From NCBI GenBank assembly GCA_900074885.1, contig FJUW01000009.1:496001-560000 (forward strand): DNA of 64,000 bases. Reading direction: 5' to 3'. The DNA comes from Rhynchosporium graminicola (lineage: Eukaryota > Ascomycota > Leotiomycetes > Helotiales > Ploettnerulaceae). Positions 1-11,442 of the stretch are shown piece by piece. Each line of letters begins with the position of its first letter. The stretch's first letter is position 1. Under the pieces are notes generated by a model. It worked only from the letters and a program-made list of their open reading frames with translations, was not told the origin of the DNA and searched no databases. Position numbers and translations under genes: made by a program.

Positions 1-401
1 GTCAGAATCCTCACTCTCCCACCGTCCAAATCCTCAACCAGCCACGCATGATAAACACTAACACTATTCTCCCCGTCCTCCAACTTAGCACTCCAAGCAA
101 TCCTTCCCGCTTTTCCAGATTCCGGAGTCACACTCTCTTCCACAGTACAAGCCAAGACTGGGAAGCCGAAAGTTGAGAAGTGGAAATTGTCGCCTTTCTT
201 GAGGGAGGGACTGGAGGTGGGTGGTGTGATCTGGGAGACGTTGTTGTAGTAGCTGGACCATTTTGAGATATTGGATAGGAAGGACCAGATTTGTATGGCG
301 GTTAGGTTGGAGACTATCACTTCGTTTGTGACGAAGTTGGAGGTTGTTCCGGGAAGGAATTCCTTGGGCCAAATTATGGCTGATTGTGATGGAGATGACA
401 T
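1..401 (-). CDS. SRPBCC/START-like protein, N-terminal part (3' end outside window)
   Basis: An ATG at 401 opens a frame that runs off the left edge, giving about 133 codons. It begins MSSPSQSAIIWPKEFLPG, then has SNLTAIQIWSFLSNISKWSSY and, further on, HAWLVEDLDGGRVRILT. A helix with the S-x-W-x-x-Y pattern, followed by beta strands ending in an H-x-W strand, is typical of the SRPBCC (polyketide cyclase/dehydrase, START-like) lipid-binding fold. These proteins bind hydrophobic ligands in a deep cavity; the ligand here cannot be predicted. No signal peptide is visible, so the protein is probably cytosolic. No intron is needed in the visible part. The C-terminal helix that closes the pocket is missing only because the window ends. 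The fold assignment is from recalled family features. Confidence 0.65.
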   Translation of the reverse strand, partial: MSSPSQSAIIWPKEFLPGTTSNFVTNEVIVSNLTAIQIWSFLSNISKWSSYYNNVSQITPPTSSPSLKKGDNFHFSTFGFPVLACTVEESVTPESGKAGRIAWSAKLEDGENSVSVYHAWLVEDLDGGRVRIL

Positions 402-1465
402 TAGGGGGGGATTAAGGCGGAAGTTTTCTTGAATTTGATTTGGGGGGCTTCTTGGGTTGGTTTCTTTGAGACTTATTTTCTCGATCGATTTTTTTCGGGC
501 TTATCTGAACTTTGGATGGGGATCTTCGGATGACGCTGTATCGCTAGTAAGATGCGGGCTTCCTGTGACGTCAGGATTGACATCCGTCTTCTTTCAACTC
601 TTCAGCATCTTCACGCTTCTCTGCTCGAATCCGAAATGGACCATTATGAAAGCTTGATATTTTTCCTTGCATGATGCCAGACATCTGAGAGGATGAACTT
701 TGTAGCATATGATGGCAACTGCAGCTGGTAGTATTGACACTTGACTGTCACCCAAAAGTGCGCATGAGTGAGACAAGTAATATGACTACACTGGCAGACC
801 TGCTTATTTTTATCTGCATCCAACTTCACGGAGATTCTCATTTGAGAAGTGAAGGCCAAGTCGTTGATAGCAAAATTATACTAGGTTTGTTTACAAAGAA
901 GGTCAGAGAAGAGTTTAATAAGCGAGGTGAATTTCGCATCTGGCTTACTTTGGACTAGCGCGAAGCTGAGGGCTGCATCTTCCCTTGTATCCCTGCCCCC
1001 TTCGACACCGACTTCGCGACATCGATCCAAGAGTTCACATCTTGTTGCAACAGGAATCTCGAAATTCGTTTCGGCGTATGTCGAAGCTCTTCGGATCACT
1101 TCGAAGGACATGGAAGTATAGAAAATCATCAGTTCCGCAGCATACAGCTCGCCGCGCTACCTCCTGTGCACTGCACTAGACCGAGACTCTTGTCCGGTGA
1201 CTTCGAGCAATATATCGAGACGAGCACTTCAATGGCAATATATCTCGGGCTGTAGCTGCTACGTACACCGGCAGCTACAATGGTGGTGTCACTTTTATCA
1301 GGTCGTTGCCTTGGAAGCGACATTACTGTCCGGACGATTGATATATCAGAGCAATGTGACGCGGACGCACTCGTCGTGATATTTGCAAGCTTATGTTACA
1401 TAGTTCAGGATGGCGAGGATAGAGAACCACACAGAAGTGCCCTTTACAACGCTGCTACGCCATAG
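402..1465. other. Intergenic, no supported gene
   Basis: Only short frames lacking coding character are present on either strand. A 61-codon frame at 1280-1465 is in the same frame as the F-box-like relic that follows but is separated from it by TAG at 1463-1465, so it could be an upstream remnant of that gene. I could not connect the two with acceptable splice sites. Confidence 0.5.
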
Positions 1466-1963
1466 CTGCTTGATTCTCCTGCGGCAGCTTATGATGTGGA
1501 TGCGCCCATTGTCTTGCCTGACGAATCAAAGGCCATAGCCTCCAAACCCCACTTGACCGACCTACCGATAGAAATTCTTGAGCACATTTGCAAAAGCTAC
1601 CTGGACGTCTGCTCTTGTACCTGCCTCGGCCTTACCAGCAAAGGGCTGTTCAACATCACCAAATACCTCCACCCATTTCAACCCAACCTGCACATGCGCT
1701 CAGGCAGAATATATCGGGGTGAGCTAGTGACTACGATAACGCCTGTCTGTCTCGGCCACCTACTCACTACTTGGATGGCTCCGATGTATACGTTCAATCA
1801 CGCTTGGGGGAAGTTCCTGTTGAAGAAAGCTTACATCAATGATGCGGCTGAGGTGGAGAGAAAATGGAAAATGAAGGCAAATTGGAGATGGATCAGATTA
1901 TCGGTAGATGCGATGGGCGCATGTGTTTCCTATGAAGGTAGAAATCTGCTAGTTTGCTTCTAG
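1466..1963 (+). pseudogene. F-box-like protein fragment, 5' end unresolved
   Basis: The frame is open from 1466, just after a TAG, to a stop at 1961-1963, but has no ATG before the conserved region; the first plausible residues come from GTG at 1496. It contains HLTDLPIEILEHICKSYLD followed by CLGLTSKGLFNI, the L-P-x-E-(I/L)-L-x-x-I pattern plus helix of a fungal F-box. Family members recruit targets to SCF ubiquitin ligases. Downstream comes a segment with LLTTWMAPMYTFNHAWGKF, which recurs in diverged form in the minus-strand relic at 16849-17226. So this is a real family with two local members. Either a short first exon lies upstream or the copy has lost its start. I favour a decayed or partial gene because no donor/acceptor pair restored an ATG in frame. 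Confidence 0.5.
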
Positions 1964-3383
1964 TATCCAGATGATGTCTCCAAATCCGAGGCACTGGGGA
2001 AGAGATTCCGCTGATCTGTGGGTAAAATGTCGTTTTTCTGCTTCCATCTGTGGATGAGCAGCCCTCTCCACAGGGACAGGATATAACGCAGCGTAATCTG
2101 CGAGCTAGTCGTAGAGGAACGTAGAAGAAAAGCGCCGGATCTCTTGGGTGGTAACGGTACGACGCGATTACGTACAACTACAGAAAAGAAGTTCTTTCTA
2201 CAACGAAATCCTCTGTCCCACAGATCTGTGATCTCCTCAGGATTTCTTGTCTGTCTGTCTCAAGACATCTTTATACCCACTGGAAGATTTCAGTGCTTGT
2301 CTGACCTCGACCCTGTAGATGCCTTGACCAAACACATTCCTACCACGTCAGCTGCAAAATCTCCTCGTGATACAGACCCGGATTCCTCAATCGTAAGATC
2401 TAGGGTAGATAGTCCGAGAAGAGTGAAAATGTGATGGGAAGTCAGCTTCAGGCGAAGATAATGCTTTCCATCTTTGCTTATCTTCTTCCACCTTTGTCTT
2501 TTCCCCAGCAGCAACCTATAAAGGAGGAACCTATAACCGAGGATTATGAGCGACTAGCTTCCAAGCTGTCGAAGACCAGTATGAAATCAAGGTCTCGTAC
2601 TTGCAGAACAAATCAGAAACTCACGAAACTATCAAAGCATATGACTTGATAACGATCTGTAAACAAGGAGTTTGGAGTTCTGTAACAGAGATTACAAGCT
2701 CTAGTCCGTAAGATTATCGCATAAGGATTAACTAGATATGCCATTGTCGCATTTCTTCTGATTCGAGTCCCCATATCCTCGTACACGAAGTCACATTATT
2801 CTTCCCCTCCCTCACAATTTTATAAGACTTTGATATTAAATTTTCAAAATCAGGCAAATATGGATATTAATGTTTATTATGTATGCGCAAACTCAGATCT
2901 CCAAAAGGAAGTGCGATATGTGATGTACCACAGGACAATGTCTTCCTAAAAGTGACCAGCATTTTCTAGGAGAACCATGCCCAGGACCCAGCAGAAAAGA
3001 AGAAATCTATCGCGTCCTGTCAAACCCGTGAAAGGACTCCCAAGTCCTGAAAAATGATCCTAAAACTCCAGAAAAGCTCAACCCAGGAAATTCAGTTGGG
3101 ATTATCGGGGTGGCAGGCCTCGAAATTCAAAGCCAAAATGTGCCAGGAGTCTGTTCCAAACCTCACCAGGAGATATCAGCCAGTGCAGTGAAAATGCGAT
3201 GGAAGGGGCAATATCTGGTATGGTGTTAGTACAGAAAGAGAGTGGCGGCTGGAGGATACTTACAAATATGGAAAGCTGATGTAGGAAGTGTACTAGATAT
3301 GAAGACCGATTGCTCAAGTGTCCATACCAGCATTGAGAAGTGAAAAAAATCAGAAACTAAGCGCAGAAGACAGTGGAAACTTC
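1964..3383. other. Intergenic, no supported gene
   Basis: There is no frame with coding character. About 2650-2900 is AT-rich. The 3' flank of the minus-strand secreted-protein gene lies at the right end. Confidence 0.5.
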
Positions 3384-4088
3384 TCAGTCAGCGTTGCAGG
3401 AACCATTGCAAATGATGGCCGTCAACTCGGACTGCTCGGTGTTCAGGGTGTGAGTATCGTCGTTGTGGAATTTGTAAAGGTTGTCGCAGGGAAAGCTCGA
3501 GCATCCAGCCTGGGGATAGAGACCGGCGGCGACTCGGAAAAAATGAATCTGGGAGTGCTGATCTCCAAGACCGCGCTCATAGGACTTAACAGCCGAGAGA
3601 TTGAACCACTGAGTCGCATATTAGTATATTTGAATCCCAGATGATATGCAAAAGTTGGAGAGCTGGGTCTGTTAACTTAAGAGAAGCAATGGTATTGGTA
3701 CTTACAGTCTTGCCTTCGTGGCCATTGAAGGTAAACTCGCCTTCGACATTGTTCATGTTGCTGCAGTCCCCACCAAGGTAAATGGATTTGAACATGTATG
3801 ATCCTCCGTGGACGATACCCGGTGATTCTCCATGGCCAAAAGCAGGGACGTAAGTGCCAGGGATTTTTGGGAAGTAGATTGGGTGAGCTGGATCTGATCC
3901 AGGAACTGCGCCAGGGTACCAGCAGATGGTTCTGGGATGTGTTAGTATATTTGAAGAAGAATCCAGAAACTGAGAGGGGTATTAGCTTACCGAGGGACTG
4001 AATCCTTGTTGATGAAAATGACTTTGTTACCGAAAGCCGAGCTGAGAAGCGAGAAGAGGACAGCAATGAGAAAAACCAGGGACTGCAT
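3384..4088 (-). CDS. Small secreted cysteine-containing protein (thaumatin-like / fungal 'DNase1' family)
   Basis: Three exons (4088-3991, 3931-3706, 3608-3384) join in frame to give 182 aa. Donors are GTAAGC and GTAAGT; acceptors end CCCAG and CTCAG. The protein starts MQSLVFLIAVLFSLLSSAFG, a clear signal peptide with cleavage expected after about residue 20. The mature part begins NKVIFINKDSVPRTICWYPG and has six cysteines, at TIC, GDC, AGC, FPC, IIC and GSC. The order 'IFIN-(K/D)-RTIC', a Gly/Pro-rich middle, a central VEGEFTFNGHEG strand and a late C-SSFPC pair matches a fungal secreted family, thaumatin-like in layout, often labelled 'DNase1 protein' in databases without proven nuclease activity. 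It probably acts outside the cell. Only the family resemblance is supported; cell-wall or effector function is inference. Confidence 0.72.
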
Positions 4089-5464
4089 CTTGAATTGCTG
4101 TGGTTTGTTGAAGTGGTTATTGTGAAGTGTTAGAAGTCGAAGTTGATAAAGCAACTGAAAGTGTGAAGAGGTAGTGTAAGAAGCGTGCGTTTGTTGTTAT
4201 TGGTATGGTAGGCGAGGAAGTGTTGAGAGGGACCATAGATCAAAGCGGAATTGGGAGAGAACTGAAAGTGTTGAGAAAGTTGTTGTGTGAAAGAAACAAA
4301 ATAAGACTCCAGAGGGGAGTGGAGGGGGCTATTTGTAGCCCCTAGACGACTGCAAGTCAACGCTAGAGATTCACACATTCAACCAAAGCAAGACTTTGCC
4401 GTTTGCGCAGGCTGTAGGTCGAATTGAATGCGGCAAAAGCATTAACAAAGATTCAATACAAATATTCAGGGAAACCTCCGGATTCACAAGAAGGGAAACG
4501 GACTATAGCAAGAAACAGGCAGTGATAGTTCCGAGAGAAAGCATTCACGACAGCTCTACAAGCATTGGCTTTATAAAGCGTGGTGGCAGGTAGCAAGTAA
4601 TATAAGATCACTGAATATGTGGCAGTGAAAGAGCTCTAAAGATTAGTGCAACATAATGAGTGAGCTGCTGCGCTAGTAGGAATCATTGTCAAGATAATCG
4701 TTGAATAACTGTACTATATAGATGTGAATTAATTTTCAGTGTTCCTATAGCAAGTGAAATGACATGAGAGCCTGACAACTCAGATAAATCAGACTGTATT
4801 TCGGACTGTGAGTTGTGTATGCCTTGAGACTGACTCTCATCTCTTCCAATAACTGGGATCGCCTTTCAAACGATTGGAACGTGAACTACTCTAGTTGAAT
4901 TTCTTGGACCACCTTCTTGCATTGCTGACATGGTGTACCCAGCTACGGAATTCGCATAATAGATGAATGACAGCCAAGAGTTATTCACAACTCTACACAT
5001 TCTCTAGACTGTGATCTGCATCCTTTGAGCTTGTTGACTGCTCTGAATTCACAGTCATATCATTAGGACTAGAACGTGAACTTCTCGAATTGAATTTCTC
5101 GAATCAATAGGGGGAAGTATTGCCGACAATAATAATCGGCCGAAAGTGAAGTCCTGAATAGATCATACTGAAATTTATCAGGAACAGTAAATCTTGGCTG
5201 AGGGATCGAGAGACGCGGAACATCGCCCAATTGTAGCTGTGTAATTCGGAATAGGTTGAATAGACACAGTGTCAAACGACGTGGTCAGAGCAAACATAAA
5301 ATCAAGGGCCAGTCGGAATTCAAGAGGAAAACGGAACAAAGGGTATGGTAGACGAGGCTTGCTGGACCTACAATGTTTGCTTGTACTTTGCCACTGGCTT
5401 TTTGAGTTTGGCAGACGCATAGTGTTGAATTCGACTTGACTATAACATGCCACATAAGTGTATT
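4089..5464. other. Intergenic between two minus-strand genes
   Basis: About 300 bp upstream of 4088 would hold the promoter of the secreted-protein gene. From 4400 to 5464 I see no conserved frame. The motif 'cgtgaact-ctc/gaattgaatttct' occurs twice, near 4880 and 5073, as a loose local repeat. Nothing else is supported. Confidence 0.4.
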
Positions 5465-7359
5465 TTATATCGTGTATCTGAACCTCGGACTCTCATCACC
5501 CAACTCGGCGATCTCTTGCTCTGACATACCCTCAAATTTGTAATCCTCCAAGCCAGCATCACGTCGACTATTCGCTCTCGAGTAAACACACCACTATACA
5601 CAATCAGCTTGAAACTTCCTCTCGCCACCGAAGAGCTACTTACCATCACAGCATACACCACACAAGCAAACCCGACCATGGACAACGTGACAGCATGTCC
5701 AGTGATATACCTCGGCTTGTCTGTAGCTGGGTAGATGAAGCTACTCAAAATACCCGAACAGTTACCAATAGTAAGCTGCATGCCCGTAGAAGTCGTTCTC
5801 TTTGCATAACGCGGCGAATTATTTGGTAGCCAGGCTAGAGGGAGGCCAACAACGATGTATAGACCGCCAGCGACCATAAAGCATCCAAAATAGTGGACGC
5901 CAGATGGCGCGTTGGAAAGTAGGATACCGTAGCCGATGACGCTGGATGCGCCACCGATAAGGCTGAAGAGGCCACGTTTCGACGTGCGATCTGAGAGATT
6001 TGCAGCTATCATGTATGCGATAGCTCCGGTTGCATAGCAGGGAATCGTTAAGAGTTGGGTTTCGGCAGTTGACCATTCTGATTTTCATCAGCATCAATCA
6101 CATCACAAATTTCCTTTCGTGGCAGGACTCACTTCCGAGCTGGGAGATAATAGTGGGGAGGAAAGTTGAGAACCTGGGACTAGTCAATTTGGACTCCGTC
6201 GATTCGAATGAGGGGAGAACTACCCGTAAAGCATCGTATCAACTCCAAACTGAGCAAAGTAGAACGCCCAGCATTTCCAGTCTTTGAAAGCTTTCATGAC
6301 ATCCTTCTTGAAGAACTCCTGTGCGGTTGCTGTTTGGCCATACTCGCAAGCCTTTCGGACCTCCATCAATTTCTTATCTTCATGGGTGAGAAAGTATGCC
6401 TGCCGGGGTTAGCCTGTGCTTGGATTCAAGAAAATCGGTTTACTGCTTCGGGATCATTGGGGAGTAGCCAAAGGGTTGCAACTCCCATGAAAACCGTTGG
6501 GATGCCCTCCAGAATGAAGATCCTACTTCGGTCAGCACATCATCTATTAACTTGAGATGATTACTCACCATCTCCAACCACTCAATCCAGCAAGTCCATC
6601 CATATGACCGATAGCATACGCCAAAAGACCACCAAAACCTCCAGCTAAAGCAGCCGAGACGAAGAGATAACCAATGCGGACGGCAAGTTCATTCTTGGTA
6701 TAGAAGAAAGTCAAGTAGACCGCCAAGCCGGGAAATAGGCCAGCTTCAACAGCTCCAAGAAACAACCTCACGACGAGTAGCCCAGCGTAAGATTGGACGA
6801 ATCCTGCGAGCGTGGCAATAATTCCCCACGATGTGGCGATAAACGATATCCAACGTGATGGAGTAAACTTCTTGAGGACCCTGAATATGTGTAAGAAGAC
6901 GAAGCAAAAAAGAGGGTAATGGATGGTACTGACAAATTCGAAGGTACTTCGCAAATGATATACGTGACGAAAAGAAGTGAGACAGCTGTTTGATACATGT
7001 TTCCGTGCATCCCAAGATCCCGCTCCAGATGATACAATCGTGCATTTCCAATGTTGACTCTGAGAGTCCATCAGTACTTGCGATGCACCTCCTACAGTAG
7101 TTTAAAATACGTACCGATCCAAGAAACTCAAAAGATATAGAGCCATTACAACAGGTATAATGTGGATATCTAGCTTCCGTACAAGTTTTCTCTCCAGCTC
7201 GCCACCAAGCAGCATTGCCCGCTCATCGTCTGACCCAGCATCTTGCGGCTCAGTTGTTTTCGGCGGCTCAGCATCGGACACATCAGGAGATCCAGATTTG
7301 AGTACATCAGTCTTCACATCTACAGATCTCGCAATCGGTAAGTCGTCGATACCGGCCAT
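5465..7359 (-). CDS. MFS permease, anion:cation symporter (Dal5/Tna1-like) family
   Basis: Eight exons close exactly in frame: 7359-7115, 7059-6934, 6880-6569, 6522-6444, 6399-6224, 6173-6133, 6077-5644, 5593-5465. They give 513 aa, the usual family length. Landmarks in order: an acidic cytoplasmic N-terminus; ALYLLSFLDRVNIGNARLYH (helix 1 and loop with the D-R-x-N-x-G-x-A motif); EVPSNLVLKKFTPSRW; GAVEAGLFPGLAVYLTFFYT; ISQLGKWSTAETQLLTIPCY at the start of the second half; and a hydrophilic tail ending FRYTI. Relatives carry allantoate, nicotinate, biotin precursors or other small organic anions across the plasma membrane. The substrate here is not predictable. The third-last donor (GTAGTT) is weak; the rest are conventional. 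The protein appears intact. No metabolic partner gene lies next to it. Confidence 0.9.
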
Positions 7360-8726
7360 ACTGGTATAGCTGTTAGCCTGGGAAAATTCGGAGGTGTGGA
7401 GACGGCAGTTCAGATAAAATCACGTGGTGCCCGGAATCATGTTGAGCATACGGGAGAGAGTAAGATATGCGTGCTGCACCGTATTTATAGGATCGAAGGA
7501 TTTTCATCTTTGTGTTGCTAATTACTGTTGCACGATTGCTTGTACCTGCCCCTGCCTACCTGCATGCTTATCGCTGCACAGCTTCTGTAGATCGGCCAAT
7601 CTATCGCGAGCCAAGATGAGACCTTGTCCAACCACGCCCTTGAAGGCTAGGATACTCTTGATAGTCCATCGATGTCATAACTCAAAATATTCTTCTTTTA
7701 TCACCTTCAGGCTGAGAGATTGCATCAAGGCCCAGATCAAAGCTTTGTATATCACGTGATTTTTGAGAACAGCATCACTTTTCACTTGAATATAACACAG
7801 TGATGCAAAGATTTTTGCTGGATAGCCGGCAGTAACAAACGGATTCGCGTTGGAAAAGATACTCAGATAATCATACTAATCGTTTGATCAAGTCAAATAT
7901 CCGATATTTAAAGCTTCAGGACCGCCAAGGACATCCTTGGTTTACACTTCCGTAGCACACGCATCTTTACAGTTTCATCCGCTGGTAAGCAAATCAATTA
8001 CAGAAACCTCATTCGTATTCTAGGTCGTATTCTAGGTCACTGGAAGATGACAGGATGATATGAAGTAAGGATATTACTTTTTCGCAGCATTCGAGTTGAG
8101 GTCATTCTAAGTCAGTCTCGCTTAGCGATGCACACTGTAACGAAGGAATCGTGATAGTACAGCGTTGCATCGTCTTTCAGTAAAGCACTGAGCTTCAAGA
8201 AATCAATTGGCTATAATTAAGTGATAAAATTATAAAGAGGGGCTACACCAGTGGCTGATTACTGAAGGTTAAGGATGAAATCAGGCCAGGCACACGTGGG
8301 TATGTGTATTCGGTTATCATGAGTAAAGTCAACGCAAAGTTTCCAAATGCAGCTGGATTTCAAGGAGATATAGTAGATGGAATACAAGCTTAATTAGGCA
8401 GAAACTCAGAGCGATCAAGCTCCGAAGGTCATCATGGGATGTCAAATTACGTTGGAAAGGTTCAGGAGCAGGATGCAGCAGTGTGTTTTAAGTGTTTGCA
8501 TTTTGGGGAAGACGATGCAGATAATCTCCTCCACCTGTCCTGATGAGACACATGACACCGATACAAGATTTAAAGAACAATATGCCTTAGGTATCCTTCA
8601 CCTGTCCTAGTGTGACCCAATGTAAAACACAAACTTCAAAAGCAGAACTGGAATAAATCAAGAAATCAGATGCCAGAACACGTATCGCAACATCCTGATG
8701 GTAGTACAATTCCACAACGCCAAAAG
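7360..8726. other. Intergenic upstream of the MFS gene
   Basis: The promoter region of the MFS permease lies at its left edge; CACGTG hexamers occur near 7420 and 7755. No conserved frame is visible through 8726. Two loosely similar stretches containing 'cacctgtcct' occur near 8531 and 8601. Confidence 0.4.
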
Positions 8727-9485
8727 CTATCTGAATGACCTAAAAGTCACGTTTATCTGATTAGAGATTGGATTTGGGCGATTCCTTAACGTAGATCGAG
8801 AAACAATTGTCATATTAGCATGGATCCAGGGGGCCGGAGTATTCTCAGCCGAAGGTGCAGGATCGATCCAGGAGTGTTCGCCGTCGGCATCGGTCATGGT
8901 GTTTGTTGGTCCTATTATCGTTTCTGTAGTCACTAACGTGGCCCACAGTCGATCGGCCAAGACCAGCCGTGCCGTTAAAACTCTTCCTACAGTTCCAGCA
9001 GGAAGAGCTCGATAATTCTCACGCTGATGCTGATTGAAGTCTTGCAGGCGCTCAAGATCTGAATTCCTCGCAGCATAAGTGAGGTAAGTGTTAGTGGCGT
9101 GATCGGGCTGGGCAACAACCCCATAGGGTCGTATGCTGTTATTGTAAGATTCGGCACGTCCTAGAGGAAGGCTTGAGGTATCTGGTTTCGCGGGTAGTGG
9201 GCTTTCAAGAGGGTTGCTAGCCGCCGACGATACATTGCTGTCAAAATCGGTGTCGTTATCGATTTCACTTGTGGCACCAATACCCGAGGGTATGCTTTCC
9301 AAATCGCTATCTTCATCACTGGTGCTGTCGTATTCGCTGTCGCTGCCCATCTCGAGGGAACCAATTTCGTTCGTGGGAGGTGATACTATCACCCAGGAAT
9401 TGTCAATTGCCTCATTATGAGTGATGTTCAGTCCTGGCTGAGAACCGCCTGGGACTGCGGATCCATATCTGGTCGATGGTGCCAT
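8727..9485 (-). CDS. Hypothetical acidic protein, 252 aa
   Basis: A single uninterrupted frame runs from ATG at 9485 to TAG at 8727. Residues about 45-90 form a Ser/Asp/Glu-rich low-complexity tract, starting around LEMGSDSEYDSTSDEDSDLE. The rest has a short helical motif, RNSDLERLQDFNQHQREN, and a region with VLTARLVLADRLWATLVTTET. There is no signal peptide or transmembrane segment. I do not recognise a domain. The acidic tract suggests a nuclear or scaffolding role, but that is only a guess. An intact frame of this size with sensible composition makes it a likely gene. The upstream flank, with TATA-like 'tttaaatatc' near 9737, is consistent with transcription from about 9.7 kb leftward. 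Confidence 0.55.
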   Translation of the reverse strand: MAPSTRYGSAVPGGSQPGLNITHNEAIDNSWVIVSPPTNEIGSLEMGSDSEYDSTSDEDSDLESIPSGIGATSEIDNDTDFDSNVSSAASNPLESPLPAKPDTSSLPLGRAESYNNSIRPYGVVAQPDHATNTYLTYAARNSDLERLQDFNQHQRENYRALPAGTVGRVLTARLVLADRLWATLVTTETIIGPTNTMTDADGEHSWIDPAPSAENTPAPWIHANMTIVSRSTLRNRPNPISNQINVTFRSFR

Positions 9486-10660
9486 ATCTACCGGTTTTCA
9501 GATTGAGAACTCGTTACGAAAGTCCCTGGAAGTTGGCTTTTGAAGGTGAGGTTGGTGTACTGGAGAATCTAGTCGATGGTATTCTTTTTTACCGGAAGGG
9601 ATGTTCGGGATTGCTTGTTGCTTGATATTCCAGGAGGCTTGAATATTCGACTGGCTCGGGTGGTTGAGTTTGAGAAGTTTGTGGAAGATGAACGGGTGAA
9701 ATGAACTGAATATGAAGATGTGGGAAGGAAGGCAGTTTAAATATCTCTTCGATCCGCAGTATGCACCATTCTCGCTTCCAGATTAGGTTGGAAATGAGGC
9801 CTTATCCGAGCTCGTATTACTGGTCCATAGAAGATAATACGTTAGCTTCCGCAAAGATATTTCGATTTTCTGATTTTCTGAGAGAAACTGACGTACTCGT
9901 AGCCGAGCGACAACAAACTTCGGTACGCTAAGACAGGTAGACTGGCTCAAGCGCGCTTAACTGAATTATCTGCCAGATGGTTCTTCAGGGCCGTGGCGGG
10001 CACCTGAGTATCATTCAACCATACAGAAACGAAGCTTTGTGCTATCTAAAGATCTTCTGAAATACAACAATGGCAAGAGGAAAGTCCTATTAACACACGT
10101 GAGTCGTAAGCACAGTACCAATGCGTCGCTGTCTCTGCAGCCAGTGAAATCGATACTTGCAGAGGTTTACTAACTTATATTAACCAATTATCACCTACTA
10201 ATATTATGGCAGAGCAATCAGATTTCCGTCAAAGAACTGCCTAGCGCGGCGCACATTTGTCTTTCACGAAATGCTCACTTCCGAAGCCCGAAAATGACTC
10301 TTAAGTGGGCGACTAGTTGGCGCCTTATTGTATAATCAGCCTTGTGACCAATTAAGCTTTCTTACCGGCACAGATTTCACTTATGCGAGCGAAAAGAAGC
10401 GGCTGAAATTCCCTGGAAATTTGGGTAAGGTCGAGCATATAGCTTCCCCTGGCGAAAAAGGATGGTGCTGCCGAGGGCACTGGATACCACACATAGCGGT
10501 GATCACGACAGTCTCCTTCAATTTGGAAGGCAATAGCAAGTGCAAAAGCTACAGTATTGTCCGAGAAAATAAGCATCCATCATGCGAGGGTGTGAATCTA
10601 CAATCAGTGGCCATAAGTCTAAGCGGAACGCGAGAATCACACCAAAAAACGGGAAAACAC
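9486..10660. other. Intergenic, no supported gene
   Basis: The left end is the presumed promoter of the 252-aa protein. A 113-codon frame at 10328-10669 has no coding character. Nothing else was seen. Confidence 0.4.
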
Positions 10661-10985
10661 GCACTTTAGTATCTTCATTTATTACACTACCTCTAGAGTA
10701 AAATACCTAGTTTTAAGGTAGTATAATAGAGAATTACTTTATAATCAAGATATCAAGATATTACTACTTTTTAGTCTTTATAACGAATATTATATAAAGG
10801 TTCAGTTAAGTCTCTTTAAAAGTTCTTCATTTCTCGCTTATTTAGATACTAAATCAAGATTTCTCAAAAAGTAGAATCTTAATACTTATATTATACTTAT
10901 TGAAATCTGAATAATATCAAAGTCAAGAGGTAGAATAAAGGATCTAGTAAACTTTAATCTAGGTCCTGACCGCTAGGTATTATGA
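10661..10985. repeat. AT-rich, RIP-like relic
   Basis: Composition shifts abruptly to TpA-rich, CpA-poor sequence with frequent TATA, TTTA and ATTA, resembling the transposon block at 39-51 kb, then returns to normal near 10985. No terminal repeats or frames are recognisable. It is most likely a short remnant of a repeat mutated by RIP; the identity of the parent repeat is unknown. Confidence 0.4.
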
Positions 10986-11442
10986 CTAAAAAATTTCGTG
11001 CTAAAGCTTTGTTGTTAGACTATGAGTTTTGATGTAGAACGGCCGAATTCTTAGACTTATGGCCACCCACTGTACATCTTGGTCATGCACGAAACTACCT
11101 ACCTCTTATGATTCCAAATGATGATGATAGGAACATCAAAAGAAATTTGAAACGACGAAAAGCAGTCGTATTATCTTTGCGGACACTTTTCTCTATTTGA
11201 TCTACCAAAAAGAAGCAAATGAAATCTATGCAAATCCTCCTTGTTGACTGGAAATTTTTTTTTTTCAATCGAGCTAATCCCTCAGAGAAGTTCGTCGAAA
11301 AATGATAACTTCTCATCGGCTGTGGACCGCCAGTACCTAGCAGCGGATCAAGCTTCTCTTCAATTTTATATACTAATCCTCATATTTTTTTTTTTCGCTT
11401 GGTAAGGCTGGTTCAAAGGTGAAACCCCGTAAATACTACAGC

